Positions 1 through 7,726 are shown, counted from the stretch's first letter. The stretch: DNA of 64,000 bases from JAGLWW01 sp964640225 (GCA_964640225.1 CAZXFI010000004.1:5151-69150); one strand, 5' to 3'. The notes: a model not told the origin generated them from the letters alone. Program-made: numbers and translations.

Positions 1-1
1 T

Positions 2-187
2 CTGCCCGGAGGGATACCGCTGATACCCCTGCTGGTGGTGATATTCCTTGCTCTTCTAGTCGCCCTCGTAATAATAAGAAGAAGGGGGAGGTACGTGGGC
101 ATAATTTATCCGCTGGTTTCCGTGGCCACTCTCGTACTTCTTGTCTACATATTCCTGTGGTACCTGGGATTCGTGCCCATGTTCTGA
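2..187 (+). CDS. C-terminal end of a membrane protein (partial)
   Basis: An open frame enters from the left edge and stops with TGA at 185-187, giving the last 61 residues of a protein. It shows a hydrophobic helix (LLVVIFLALLVALVI), an arginine cluster (RRRGR), then a second helix (VATLVLLVYIFLW) and a short tail ending FVPMF. This is the pattern of two membrane helices joined by a short positively charged loop. Its last 43 bases overlap the end of the convergent gene on the other strand. Function cannot be told from this fragment. Confidence 0.6.
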   Translation: MPGGIPLIPLLVVIFLALLVALVIIRRRGRYVGIIYPLVSVATLVLLVYIFLWYLGFVPMF

Positions 188-1101
188 ATTTGATTTCTGA
201 AAAGAAAATAAAACGTAGTTAGTATCAGGGACACTCCTGCCATGTTCATGTAAACCTGCTGTGTATGAAAGCCCAGAATCCTCATTATGCTGTGGATGTC
301 TCCCGTCCCGTAAAACAGGTAGAAAAAAGTGGAAGACAGGAAAGCGAATGAGACGACCGAAAGGCCTGCGTTTCCTTTTTTAAGATAAAGGAGGTAAAAA
401 ACAACGCCCAGGGCCAGGTTTCCCAGCAGGCCTGATGCCAGAATCAAAACGCTCTGTACAACCCCGGCCTCGCAAGTCAGAAAAACCGAAGTGGGCTGAT
501 AAACCGGAATGAAAGATTCCAGCACCGCGGGGCAGTTAAACATACCTGCGGTTAAAATATGGAAGAACTCGTGCGTGAAAGAGGCCAAGAAAAGAAAAGA
601 AACCAAAAAGATTGCCAAATACTTTATTTTGCTTTCACGGGGGGCTCCTGTTTTTCCTTCTTTTAGGAAGAAAAAAACCAAAAACAAGGCCAAAATACCA
701 AGGCCAAAGAGGGGACTGAAGGCGTTTCTGGTTATGTTGCCTGTTATGCCCCCGTTTTCCTTCGGGGGCGAACTTTCCGCAAAGGCCTTTTCCACTGTTA
801 TTTCCTTATGAAAAGAAACTCTTTCACCGTTTACCGTAAGGTAAACTTTCAGTTCGTATTCTCCGGGACTCCTGGGCAAAGCGAACAGTTGTAATTCGTT
901 GCCGCTGAAACTGAAGGACTTTAATTCAAGTTTTTCGCACGTTTCCGAGCAAAGAAAAAGCTCCGGATCCAGTTCCGGCGGGTTTGCCTCTTCGGGTAGC
1001 TCCACGGTTATTACCAAGTCATCCGCCCCTTCCTCCACCGAAACTCCCTGGGAAACAGGAATGAAAAGAATCAGCAGAATAAGCGGGAGTGCTCTTTTCA
1101 T
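145..1101 (-). CDS. Membrane protein with HEFFH motif, M50-like putative metalloprotease
   Basis: 318 residues. An N-terminal signal peptide (about 1-19) leads into an extracellular beta-rich domain of about 90 residues. At least five membrane helices follow from residue 130 on. The helix at 161-185 carries HEFFH (177-181), matching the zinc motif HExxH within a membrane segment, as in site-2 protease type (M50) peptidases. A possible third ligand is the Asp of GTGDIH (265-270), but the classical M50 NPDG motif is not present, so catalysis is inferred only. ATG at 1101 lies about 25 bases after a TATA-like stretch (tttatata), fitting a leaderless transcript. The 3' end overlaps the convergent upstream gene by 43 bp. 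Confidence 0.6.
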   Translation of the reverse strand: MKRALPLILLILFIPVSQGVSVEEGADDLVITVELPEEANPPELDPELFLCSETCEKLELKSFSFSGNELQLFALPRSPGEYELKVYLTVNGERVSFHKEITVEKAFAESSPPKENGGITGNITRNAFSPLFGLGILALFLVFFFLKEGKTGAPRESKIKYLAIFLVSFLFLASFTHEFFHILTAGMFNCPAVLESFIPVYQPTSVFLTCEAGVVQSVLILASGLLGNLALGVVFYLLYLKKGNAGLSVVSFAFLSSTFFYLFYGTGDIHSIMRILGFHTQQVYMNMAGVSLILTTFYFLFRNQIQNMGTNPRYHRNM

Positions 1102-1145
1102 AATTTTATTAAGTTTATCTTGATATATAAATATATCTACATATT

Positions 1146-2105
1146 TTACAGTACTCTTCTTATAGTAAGCTCCCTTATCAGGGCCTTTACAAAAGATTCA
1201 TGAGTGAATATTTTTACGAAGCCCGCGTTGCTTCTCCTGAACACTGTTTTTACGTGCTCCGACTGCTCCCTTGCCATTTTCTCATAGTATTTCTTGGCCT
1301 TGTCCAGGTTCACTATAACTGTTCTGTCGGAGTTCGGGTCCCTGAACCTGAAATTTCCGGAACCTTCAGGAAGAAACTCGTCCCTGAGATCCCTTACCAT
1401 GACTCCCATGACATCGTTAAGCTTGTTTGACACCATTTTCAGACTGTCCTCCCATTGGGAATCCGCTCCTATGAAATCCGATATAAGGAAAAGTATCGTG
1501 TTCTCCTTGACGTTGTTCAGGATGAACCTGAGGGCCTTGTCCAGGTTTGCCCTGCCCCCGTAAAGTTTCGTATCAACTATGAGCTCCAAACTCCTGTAAT
1601 ACTGCGTCTCGTCGTTGGAGGGCTCAAGAAATTTTTTTACCTCGTCCGAATACACACAGAAACCAACATTGTCCCCTATGTTTATTCCCGCGCTTATTAT
1701 CGCTCCCGCTATTATTCCCGCGTATTCCCTTTTTATCTTGTTCTGTGTCCCGAAGTTCATTGACGAGGACACGTCCAGAAGGACTATTATGTCAAGGTCC
1801 CTTTCCTCCTCGTACTGCTTTATGTAAACCTTTCCTGTCCTTAGGCTTGCCTTCCAGTCAATTCTTGTCGCGTCGTCCTCGCCAGGGACGTACTCCTTCA
1901 GTTGAGCGAATTCAAGACCAGTTCCCCTGAAAAGCATCTGGTAGGTCAGAAGGAAGGAAAAAACATCGCTGAGTCTCCTTACCTTGGAGTCAACCTCGTA
2001 CATCAGCTCCTTCATGTCCATCAGGGGAACTGCCGTTCCTTCCGGGCTTTTCTTTAGCTCTCCTATTCCCTTCTTGAGTTTTTCATCCTGTAATTTTTTT
2101 TCCAT
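1146..2105 (-). CDS. DUF58 / von Willebrand A domain protein
   Basis: 319 residues from an ATG whose A overlaps the last base of the upstream MoxR stop (TAATG), so translation is probably coupled. The DUF58 signature is clear: EYVPGEDDATRIDWKAS at about 71-87, then a vWA fold starting with the metal site DVSSS at 111-115. In this family DUF58 proteins act with MoxR AAA ATPases, probably in chaperone-like maturation of surface or metal-dependent complexes; the substrate is unknown here. The frame stays open upstream to 2321, but that extension lies inside the MoxR gene and reads as low-complexity Gly/Arg/Gln, so it is not counted. Confidence 0.85.
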   Translation of the reverse strand: MEKKLQDEKLKKGIGELKKSPEGTAVPLMDMKELMYEVDSKVRRLSDVFSFLLTYQMLFRGTGLEFAQLKEYVPGEDDATRIDWKASLRTGKVYIKQYEEERDLDIIVLLDVSSSMNFGTQNKIKREYAGIIAGAIISAGINIGDNVGFCVYSDEVKKFLEPSNDETQYYRSLELIVDTKLYGGRANLDKALRFILNNVKENTILFLISDFIGADSQWEDSLKMVSNKLNDVMGVMVRDLRDEFLPEGSGNFRFRDPNSDRTVIVNLDKAKKYYEKMAREQSEHVKTVFRRSNAGFVKIFTHESFVKALIRELTIRRVL

Positions 2106-3094
2106 TATATCACAGGGACCTTGTCTATTACCTCGTTGACCACGTCGTCCTTCCTTATTCTCTCGGCCTTTCCCTCGTAGTTGAGAATCATCCTGTGCCT
2201 GAGGACGTGGTGCGCTATCTTCCTGATGTCGTCCGGGGTCACGTAGTCCCTGCCCTCCATCATGGCGTTGGCCTTGCCGGCCAGGGCCAGGAAGATTGTG
2301 GCACGGGGCGAGGCCCCCCATTTTATGTACTTGCCCATTTCTATTCCGTATTTCTTTGTGTATCTCGTGGCAGCGACAAGCTTTACCACGTACCTTTTTA
2401 TTTCAGTGGAACATTTTATCTGGGGCACGAGCTGCTGTATTTCCACTATGTCTTTTTTTGTGAAAATTTTCCTTATGTCGTAGTCCTCCAGCTTCTTCAC
2501 CTCGGCATTCGTGTCTATCACCTTCTTCTCATCCTCTCTCTTGGGATAACCCACGTCAATTTTGAAAAGGAACCTGTCAATCTGCGCCTCGGGAAGGGGA
2601 TAAACTCCCTTGGTTTCCAGGGGGTTCTGGGTTGCCAGCACCATGAAGGGCTTGGGCAGCGGATAGGTTTCCTTGCCTATGGTCACCTCCTTTTCCTGCA
2701 TTGCCTGGAGCATGGCGCTCTGCACCTTGGAGGGCGCCCTGTTTATCTCGTCTGCGGCTATTATGTTCCCGAAGATGGGCCCTTTCTGGACCTCAAATCC
2801 CCCCCTGCCTTTCCTGTATATGAGAGTGCCCACTATGTCCGAGGGAAGAAGGTCCGGCGTAAATTGTATTCTCTGGTATTTGGCATCGGATATCGTCCTT
2901 GAAAGAACTATCACGGTCAGGGTCTTGGCTATCCCCGGCACGCCCTCCAGAAGCACATGCCCGTTGCACATCAGGCACTTTATCACGGAAGATACCGTGT
3001 CTTCCTGGCCGTAAACAACCTTGTGTATTTCCTTCCTTATTTCCTCTATCTTCTTGCTGTAAACCTTTACCTTGTTCTTCAAGTCCTTAGCCAA
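2105..3094 (-). CDS. MoxR family AAA ATPase (second of tandem pair)
   Basis: 329 residues. Walker A GVPGIAKT at 51-58, Walker B ADEINRAPSKVQSAMLQAM, and sensor region ATQNPLETKGVYPLPEAQIDRF are the hallmarks of MoxR ATPases. The C-terminal lid (SPRATIFLALAGKANAMMEGRDYVTPDD) is also typical. The start is a TTG at 3092-3094 immediately after the TGA of the preceding paralogue (TGATTG); there is no in-frame ATG until residue 42, past conserved sequence, so TTG is the best choice. It sits between a paralogue and a DUF58 partner, the usual MoxR-DUF58 operon. Confidence 0.9.
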   Translation of the reverse strand: MAKDLKNKVKVYSKKIEEIRKEIHKVVYGQEDTVSSVIKCLMCNGHVLLEGVPGIAKTLTVIVLSRTISDAKYQRIQFTPDLLPSDIVGTLIYRKGRGGFEVQKGPIFGNIIAADEINRAPSKVQSAMLQAMQEKEVTIGKETYPLPKPFMVLATQNPLETKGVYPLPEAQIDRFLFKIDVGYPKREDEKKVIDTNAEVKKLEDYDIRKIFTKKDIVEIQQLVPQIKCSTEIKRYVVKLVAATRYTKKYGIEMGKYIKWGASPRATIFLALAGKANAMMEGRDYVTPDDIRKIAHHVLRHRMILNYEGKAERIRKDDVVNEVIDKVPVI

Positions 3095-4078
3095 TCAAAC
3101 CACCGGCACCTTGTTTATTATATCGTCTATTACGTTGTCCGTGGATATGTTCCTTGCCTTGCCCTCGTAGTTCATTATTATCCTGTGCCTGAGAACGTTG
3201 TGAGCTATCTTCCTGATGTCATCCGGGGTCACGTAGTCCCTGCCCTCCATCAGGGCGTTGGCCTTGCCGGCCAGGGCCAGGTATATTGAGGCCCTGGGGC
3301 TTCCCCCGTAATCCACGTATTTCTCCAGGCCAAGGCCGTACTTTTTCGGGTATCTCGTGGCCTCCACTATGTTGAGTATGTAATCCTTGACCTTGTCCGT
3401 TATTCTAATCTGCTTTACTATATCCTGAATCCTGTCTATGTCAACCGGTCCCATGACTTCCTTGGTGCCGTACTGGTCCAGGGTCTTCACCACCGAGTTT
3501 ATGTCTATAATCTTGAGCTCCTCATCCTCAGTGGGGTAGTCCACGAAAACCTTGAAAAGGAACCTGTCTGTCTGCGCAACTGCCAGCGGGTAGGTTCCCG
3601 CCTGCTCCAGCGGGTTCTCTGTTGCCAGCACCATGAAGGGCTTCGGCAGCTTGAAGGTGTCCCTGCCTATGGTTACCTCCCTTTCCTGCATTGCCTGGAG
3701 CATGGCGCTCTGCACCTTGGGGGTAGTCCTGTTTATCTCATCCGCCAGAACGAAATTGGCGAATATGGGGCCTTCCTGCGCCCTGAAAACGCCCTCCCTT
3801 TCTATGTACATGGAAGTGCCTGTTATGTCAGAGGGAAGAAGGTCTGGCGTGAACTGTATCCTGTTGAAAACCGTGTTGGACACGGCCTTCGCCATAAGCA
3901 TAACTAAAAGAGTTTTTGCCAGTCCCGGCACGCCCTCCAGAAGCACGTGCCCGTTGCACATCAGGCACTTTATCACCGAGTCTATGACATATTCCTGGCC
4001 TATTATGCCCCTCTGTATTTCCTTTTTCAGCTGCAAAAGTTTCTTGCTTTCCTTTTCTATGTTTTCCTTCAGGTCCAT
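3095..4078 (-). CDS. MoxR family AAA ATPase (first of tandem pair)
   Basis: 327 residues, ATG start at 4078. Walker A GVPGLAKT at 49-56, Walker B ADEINRTTPKVQSAMLQAM, sensor ATENPLEQAGTYPLAVAQTDRF. It closely matches the following gene along its whole length, including identical stretches such as IKCLMCNGHVLLEGVPG and ALMEGRDYVTPDDIRKIAH, so the two arose by duplication. The Ala/Gln and Thr/Ala differences near the sensor could mean a mixed hexamer. First gene of a three-gene operon ending in DUF58. Confidence 0.9.
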   Translation of the reverse strand: MDLKENIEKESKKLLQLKKEIQRGIIGQEYVIDSVIKCLMCNGHVLLEGVPGLAKTLLVMLMAKAVSNTVFNRIQFTPDLLPSDITGTSMYIEREGVFRAQEGPIFANFVLADEINRTTPKVQSAMLQAMQEREVTIGRDTFKLPKPFMVLATENPLEQAGTYPLAVAQTDRFLFKVFVDYPTEDEELKIIDINSVVKTLDQYGTKEVMGPVDIDRIQDIVKQIRITDKVKDYILNIVEATRYPKKYGLGLEKYVDYGGSPRASIYLALAGKANALMEGRDYVTPDDIRKIAHNVLRHRIIMNYEGKARNISTDNVIDDIINKVPVV

Positions 4079-4120
4079 GATTTAATTTTGTAGAACCTTA
4101 TTTAAAATGTTTATAATTGT

Positions 4121-5215
4121 TCACAGCAAATCCTTAAGTCCGTGCCCTGTTATTATCATCAGCGTCCTTCCTTTCAGCCTGAGCTTCCCGGCCCCGGCAT
4201 AACTCGCGGCACCGGATGCTTCAGCATAAATTCCCTCTTCAGCAAGTTTTTCCCTGGCTTCTCTTATTTCCTCGTCCGTCACGGTAACGGCTTTCCCTTT
4301 GGTTTCCTTCAGGGCATGAAGCGCCTCTTCGCCGTAATTCGGCCTGCCGCAACAAATGGCGGAAGCTATGGTCTCGGGACCTTCCACCACGGGTATGGGC
4401 TTGTCCTTGTTGAAGGCCTCCACTACCGTGGAACAGTGGTAAGACTGCACAGCGACTATCTTGGGAATCCTTTGTATAATCCCGGTCATCTTCATTTCCT
4501 TCAGTCCCTTGTAGGTGGCGTAGCAGAGATTCCCCATTCCCACCGGAAGCACGACGTACTTGGGTGTTTCAAAATCCAGCTGGTCCATTGCCTCCAGTAT
4601 GACGGATTTCTGCCCCTCCTGCCTGTAAAGGTAGTCCCCGGCAAGATAAACCTTTTTTTTCAGCCATAATTTTCTTGTCTTCTCAAAAGCGTCCGTGTAG
4701 TCCCCCTCCACTTTCACTATCCTTGCCCCGTAATTCCTTATCTGCTTTTCCTTTATCACAGTAGCACCGCGGGGAACGTATATCGTTGCCTTTATTCCCG
4801 CCCTGGCGGAATACGCGGAAACCGAGGCGCCCATGTTGCCTGTTGAGGCGCAGGCCAGTTTCTTTACCTTCAAATGCCTAGCATGGGTTATTTCCACAGT
4901 GGAACCGCGGTCCTTGAAGCTTCCAGTGGGATTGCTGCCTTCAAACTTGAATAGAAAATCCGTGTTTTTGTTGTCCTTAATCAAGGGCGTGCCTCCCTCG
5001 TCCATAGTTACAATACTTTTTCTGGGCACGGGATAGAACATCCAGTATTTCCAGTGGCAGGGCTCGGCCTTCCTGAACTTCTTATTCAGATGCTTCTTGA
5101 TTTCCTCCGGCCTGTAACGCACCACAAGGGAGCCCCCGCACTCGGGGCACCAGAACAAAACTTCGGAAGCGGAATACTCCTTTCCGCAGGAGAAACATTC
5201 CATGTGGGAAATCAT
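4121..5215 (-). CDS. thrC: Threonine synthase
   Basis: 364 residues, PLP-dependent fold type II. It would convert O-phosphohomoserine to threonine. An N-terminal zinc-ribbon-like segment (CFSCGKEY ... CPECGG, about 7-28) is usual in archaeal threonine synthases. The PLP lysine is K101 in SNPTGSFKDRG, and the phosphate-binding region is ASTGNMGASVSAYSARAG. No other threonine pathway genes are in the window. The gene starts one base after the stop of the kinase gene, so they are cotranscribed. Related enzymes such as cysteate synthase share this fold, so substrate is by family resemblance. Confidence 0.85.
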   Translation of the reverse strand: MISHMECFSCGKEYSASEVLFWCPECGGSLVVRYRPEEIKKHLNKKFRKAEPCHWKYWMFYPVPRKSIVTMDEGGTPLIKDNKNTDFLFKFEGSNPTGSFKDRGSTVEITHARHLKVKKLACASTGNMGASVSAYSARAGIKATIYVPRGATVIKEKQIRNYGARIVKVEGDYTDAFEKTRKLWLKKKVYLAGDYLYRQEGQKSVILEAMDQLDFETPKYVVLPVGMGNLCYATYKGLKEMKMTGIIQRIPKIVAVQSYHCSTVVEAFNKDKPIPVVEGPETIASAICCGRPNYGEEALHALKETKGKAVTVTDEEIREAREKLAEEGIYAEASGAASYAGAGKLRLKGRTLMIITGHGLKDLL

Positions 5216-5216
5216 A

Positions 5217-5768
5217 TTATTCTGTAGTCAGCGTTTCAATAAAAGCTTTAACTTTCCTGTCCAACTCTTCCATGGAGCCCTCGTTCACCACCGTAAAGTC
5301 AGCGATAGCTATCGGCCCTCCGGTGTGCAGGTTCTCCAGCTGCGTGTAATCCCTGCTCTTGGCGTCCTCCGCGTTCAGGGGCCTTATTTTTCTCCCTGCC
5401 AGCCTGGCGTACCTTGTTTTCGGGGAGGCGCAGGCAGCAACCACCCTGAAGCTGTCGCCGTACCTTTCCTTCAGTATCAGAAATTCCTCCCATGAATACA
5501 TGCTTTCCACGACCACCTTACCTTTCTTAAGGAGAGAGTCTATTTCCGGGATGCTCAGCTTCGCGAAAACCCCCATTCCGCCCTCCTCTCTTAGCTTTTC
5601 CCTCGTCTCTCTTTCGTTCTTCTCGCTTATCTCCAGGCCCTCCTTCTTCATCCTGTTAAAGGTTATGTCCCCGAAATAAACCCTCTGGAACCCGGCCTCC
5701 AGAAAATTACGCACAATCTCGCTCTTCCCTGAGCCAGGCATTCCGACCACGGCAACTATCTTGCTCAT
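5217..5768 (-). CDS. UPF0200-type P-loop nucleotide kinase
   Basis: 183 residues. Walker A GMPGSGKS at 9-16; the rest resembles dephospho-CoA kinase and adenylate kinase folds and matches the archaeal UPF0200 family (YFGDITFNRMKKEGLEISEKNER, then RxxxR lid segment RYARLAGRKIRPLNAEDAKSRD). The substrate of this family is not settled. It begins 22 bases after the 3' end of the tRNA-Leu gene and is followed at once by thrC, so all three may lie on one transcript. Confidence 0.8.
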   Translation of the reverse strand: MSKIVAVVGMPGSGKSEIVRNFLEAGFQRVYFGDITFNRMKKEGLEISEKNERETREKLREEGGMGVFAKLSIPEIDSLLKKGKVVVESMYSWEEFLILKERYGDSFRVVAACASPKTRYARLAGRKIRPLNAEDAKSRDYTQLENLHTGGPIAIADFTVVNEGSMEELDRKVKAFIETLTTE

Positions 5769-5790
5769 TTCATCACCAGTCTTAAAAGTT

Positions 5791-6058
5791 TGGTGCGGGG
5801 GATGAGAACTCCACGGTAGGCTTCCGCCTTACGTGCTACGCACGGACATACACTTCTTGTATGTCGACCGATTTGAACTCACGAAGGCACTAAGCCACAG
5901 GATTTCTCACTTTCACAGTCCTCTTGGACTCAACACTTAAGTTTTCTTAAGTCCTGCCCCTGTAGCCAAATTGGTTGCACAGAGCTACACTTCGTGCAGC
6001 TCAATTTATTGGCCAATCCCGAAGCTTTTTTCTAAAAAGCTTACTCGGGCACCCCCGC
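5791..6058 (-). tRNA. tRNA-Leu(UAA) with three introns
   Basis: The acceptor stem GCGGGGG (6058-6052) pairs with CCCCCGC (5801-5795), followed by A and an encoded CCA ending at 5791. Anticodon stem CAGGA/TCCTG frames the loop C-T-TAA-G-A with anticodon UAA at 5949-5947. A 15-nt variable arm (5897-5883) and T-stem GTGAG/CTCAT support a class II leucine tRNA. Three insertions must be removed: about 6042-5971 in the D-loop (72 nt, two strong hairpins), 5945-5904 at the canonical 37/38 site (42 nt), and 5870-5807 in the T-loop (64 nt). The mature molecule would be about 90 nt with CCA. Intron ends may shift by one or two bases. The gene lies 19 bp after alaX and 22 bp before the UPF0200 kinase, as if in one operon. 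Confidence 0.9.
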
Positions 6059-6077
6059 CTATGGATCTAAGGTTCTC

Positions 6078-6785
6078 CTATGCTTGAACCAGCGTGTATA
6101 CTATTCTTTGTTTGTCCTTACCTTTATTAATCTTTTCCAGAATCCTTACCTTTCCGAGCTCTTTTAGATTTTTAACGTGGGTTCCTGCGCAGGGGCAAAC
6201 ATCCGCTCCCTTTATTTCCACAATCCTTAACGTGCGCACGGAGGCAGGCAGCCTGCTCAGGCCGCATCTCTTGCTGTCTACCCTCTCAAGGGCTTCCTCC
6301 CTTGGAATCTCGTAAATCTTTACCTCAAGGTTCTCCTCTATCAGCCTGTTTGCCTCCTGTTCAATTTTTTCCAGGTCTCCCTCCGAGAAATCCGCGGGAT
6401 AAAAATCTATCCTTGACCTGTCCTCGTGTATCTGGTTTCCTACCGTGCTTACACCAAAAAGGTTTATTGCCACCAGTGAAACAAGGTGCTGGGCGGTGTG
6501 CATCCTCATTCTCCTGTATCTCGGGCCCCAGTCAATGTGCCCTGTGACTTCCGTGCCTTCCGGAGGAACCTGCCCGACCCTGTGTATCACGTCCCCCTTT
6601 TTCTCCACCCTCGTTACCCGGGTTTTTTCTCCGTTCCACTCTATAAAACCCATATCGCTTTCCTGCCCCCCGCCCTCGGGATAAAAGGCAGTCCTGTCAA
6701 GAGTAACGAAGCCGGGCCCGGCCCTGAGAACCTTAGCCTTGAAATCTTTCAGGTAGCAGTCTTTCATGTGAAGGAGTTCCGTCAC
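6078..6785 (-). CDS. alaX: AlaX-type trans-editing alanyl-tRNA deacylase
   Basis: 235 residues, about the size of AlaX-M. It corresponds to the editing domain of alanyl-tRNA synthetase and would hydrolyse Ser-tRNA(Ala) or Gly-tRNA(Ala). Zinc ligands are visible as HTAQH (H96, H100) and CAGTH (C199, H203). The glycine-rich strand FYPEGGGQESD (35-44) is also diagnostic. It is followed closely by tRNA-Leu. Confidence 0.92.
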   Translation of the reverse strand: MTELLHMKDCYLKDFKAKVLRAGPGFVTLDRTAFYPEGGGQESDMGFIEWNGEKTRVTRVEKKGDVIHRVGQVPPEGTEVTGHIDWGPRYRRMRMHTAQHLVSLVAINLFGVSTVGNQIHEDRSRIDFYPADFSEGDLEKIEQEANRLIEENLEVKIYEIPREEALERVDSKRCGLSRLPASVRTLRIVEIKGADVCPCAGTHVKNLKELGKVRILEKINKGKDKQRIVYTLVQA

Positions 6786-6824
6786 GGAATCACCAAAAAT
6801 ATAGAAAAAGAAAGGGGAGACCTC

Positions 6825-6992
6825 TTAAAGGTCTCTTGCCTGTATTGTCTTTCTGTTGTTGGATTTTGCTCTGTCCAATGCCTTGCTCACTATGGATTTC
6901 ACCTGGGAATCCAAAGCATCATAGAAATCGGCACTTACATTAGCTTTTCCTTTTACCATGTCTTTTACTGCGTTTTTTACTATCAATGCCAT
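6825..6992 (-). CDS. Small histone-fold-like protein (55 aa)
   Basis: 55 residues, ATG at 6992 preceded by a perfect Shine-Dalgarno GGAGGTG (7007-7001). The sequence has the pattern of the second half of an archaeal histone fold or DUF1931 protein: SADFYDALDSQVKSIVSKAL, then RAKSNNRKTIQARDL, where R-K-T before a final D-L matches the L2 DNA-contact loop of histones. The first helix of a full histone appears shortened. Likely a DNA-binding chromatin protein; partner unknown. It is the first gene of a unit with alaX and tRNA-Leu. Confidence 0.7.
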   Translation of the reverse strand: MALIVKNAVKDMVKGKANVSADFYDALDSQVKSIVSKALDRAKSNNRKTIQARDL

Positions 6993-7092
6993 TCTTTACG
7001 CACCTCCAAAGTGTTTTAAAAGGCCACAAAGGCCCTCTTTATTGATATTTTGAAACTGCCAAATATAAAGGTTTTGGGCCGTTTTTAATAAG

Positions 7093-7101
7093 ATTTATAT
7101 A
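7093..7101 (-). promoter_or_regulatory. TATA box for the histone-like gene
   Basis: On the minus strand the sequence reads GTATATAAATC, a strong archaeal TATA box about 100 bases before the ATG at 6992. A second weaker one, CCTTTATATTTGG, lies at about 7060-7072. The leader between them and the gene would carry the Shine-Dalgarno GGAGGTG. Confidence 0.4.
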
Positions 7102-7108
7102 CTAGAAG

Positions 7109-7130
7109 GCCTAAAACTCTTATTTTAGGC
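7109..7130. repeat. Perfect inverted repeat, 8-bp stem
   Basis: GCCTAAAA at 7109-7116 and TTTTAGGC at 7123-7130 form an 8-bp stem with a 6-base loop. It lies after the acidic micro-gene and just before the histone promoter on the minus strand. A C-rich then T-rich run (7141-7168 read on minus) precedes it, so the two together may end the micro-gene transcript. Confidence 0.45.
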
Positions 7131-7183
7131 ACTTTCTCTTGTTTTTAAAAAAAGGAGGAGGGGGTGCTATAAATCACTGTAAC

Positions 7184-7237
7184 TTATTCTTCTTCGTCCG
7201 TATCATCATAGTCGTCGTAATCGTCGTCCATAAACAT
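7184..7237 (-). CDS. Acidic micro-protein (17 aa)
   Basis: Encodes MFMDDDYDDYDDTDEEE, made almost only of Asp, Glu and Tyr. A full Shine-Dalgarno GGAGGG stands six bases before the ATG, which is the main argument that it is translated. It lies 67 bases after a lysine-rich micro-gene on the same strand, also with a strong ribosome site. Function unknown; an acidic peptide beside basic DNA-binding proteins could act as a counter-charge partner, but this is a guess. Confidence 0.45.
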   Translation of the reverse strand: MFMDDDYDDYDDTDEEE

Positions 7238-7304
7238 TTATACACCCTCCTTTGATTTTTGAATTAAAAACCAAGGTAGAATTGAGTCTGGCTTGCCCAA
7301 GATT

Positions 7305-7349
7305 TTATTTCTTTTTCTTGGTCTTTTTTGCAGCCTTCTTCGCAGCCAT
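7305..7349 (-). CDS. Lysine-rich micro-protein (14 aa)
   Basis: Encodes MAAKKAAKKTKKKK, resembling an isolated histone H1-type tail. It is preceded by the strong Shine-Dalgarno GGAGGTGG four bases before the ATG. It is followed by the acidic 17-residue gene, then by the histone-fold gene on the same strand. Nucleic-acid binding is likely from composition alone. Confidence 0.45.
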   Translation of the reverse strand: MAAKKAAKKTKKKK

Positions 7350-7443
7350 TTGGCCACCTCCGAAATATTGTAATTTCGTAATGAAATATTTGGAATATAA
7401 AGTTATCTATTCCGGGGCGCGCAAATGACTTGTTTTAAGGAGT

Positions 7444-7695
7444 TGGTGCTCCCGCCGGGATTATCACTCCACCTTTTGGCAAATGCGAAGCATTTGCATG
7501 TTTTGGGAAATGCAAAAACCTTTTCTGAAAAGGGATTTGCCTTTGAACCCGGGTCTTCGGCTAACTCTTTCACCGGGCTTGCGCCCTCAAATCTTTCGAA
7601 GTGAATCGAAAGGCCGACATCCAAAACCGAAAGGTTGTATAAACACATACTTCGTACGTGTCAATCTTCCTTTGGCCGGGCTAGACTACGGGAGC
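7444..7695 (-). tRNA. tRNA-Glu(UUC) with three introns
   Basis: Acceptor GCTCCCG (7695-7689) pairs with CGGGAGC (7454-7448), then A and encoded CCA to 7444. Anticodon stem TCGGC/GCCGA frames C-T-TTC-G-A with UUC at 7610-7608. T-stem is CCGGG/CCCGG. Introns: about 7671-7623 in the D-loop (about 49 nt), 7606-7563 at position 37/38 (44 nt), and about 7542-7462 in the T-loop (about 81 nt, with a CCTTTT...AAAAGG hairpin and a GCAAATGC-TTC-GCATTTGC hairpin). Removing them leaves about 78 nt. The T-loop intron aligns with that of tRNA-Ser, and the D-loop intron with that of tRNA-Leu. Confidence 0.88.
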
Positions 7696-7703
7696 TTTTG
7701 TAA

Positions 7704-7726
7704 GAAGCATACAATCCGTATGCTTC
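7704..7726. repeat. Hairpin between tRNA-Val and tRNA-Glu
   Basis: GAAGCATAC (7704-7712) and GTATGCTTC (7718-7726) form a perfect 9-bp stem with a 5-base loop. It sits 8 bases upstream of the tRNA-Glu 5' end, after tRNA-Val on the same strand. It may aid separation of the two precursors or mark the end of the tRNA-Val transcript. Confidence 0.5.

Noticed and set aside
2106..2321. Upstream extension of the DUF58 frame
   Set aside because: It lies inside the MoxR gene, has low-complexity composition, and the ATG at 2105 overlaps the MoxR stop in a standard coupled start.
7153..7165. Strong Shine-Dalgarno-like GGAGGAGGGGG on the plus strand
   Set aside because: The following GTG is followed by CTA then TAA, so no protein is possible. 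On the minus strand it is the C/T-rich run after the acidic micro-gene.
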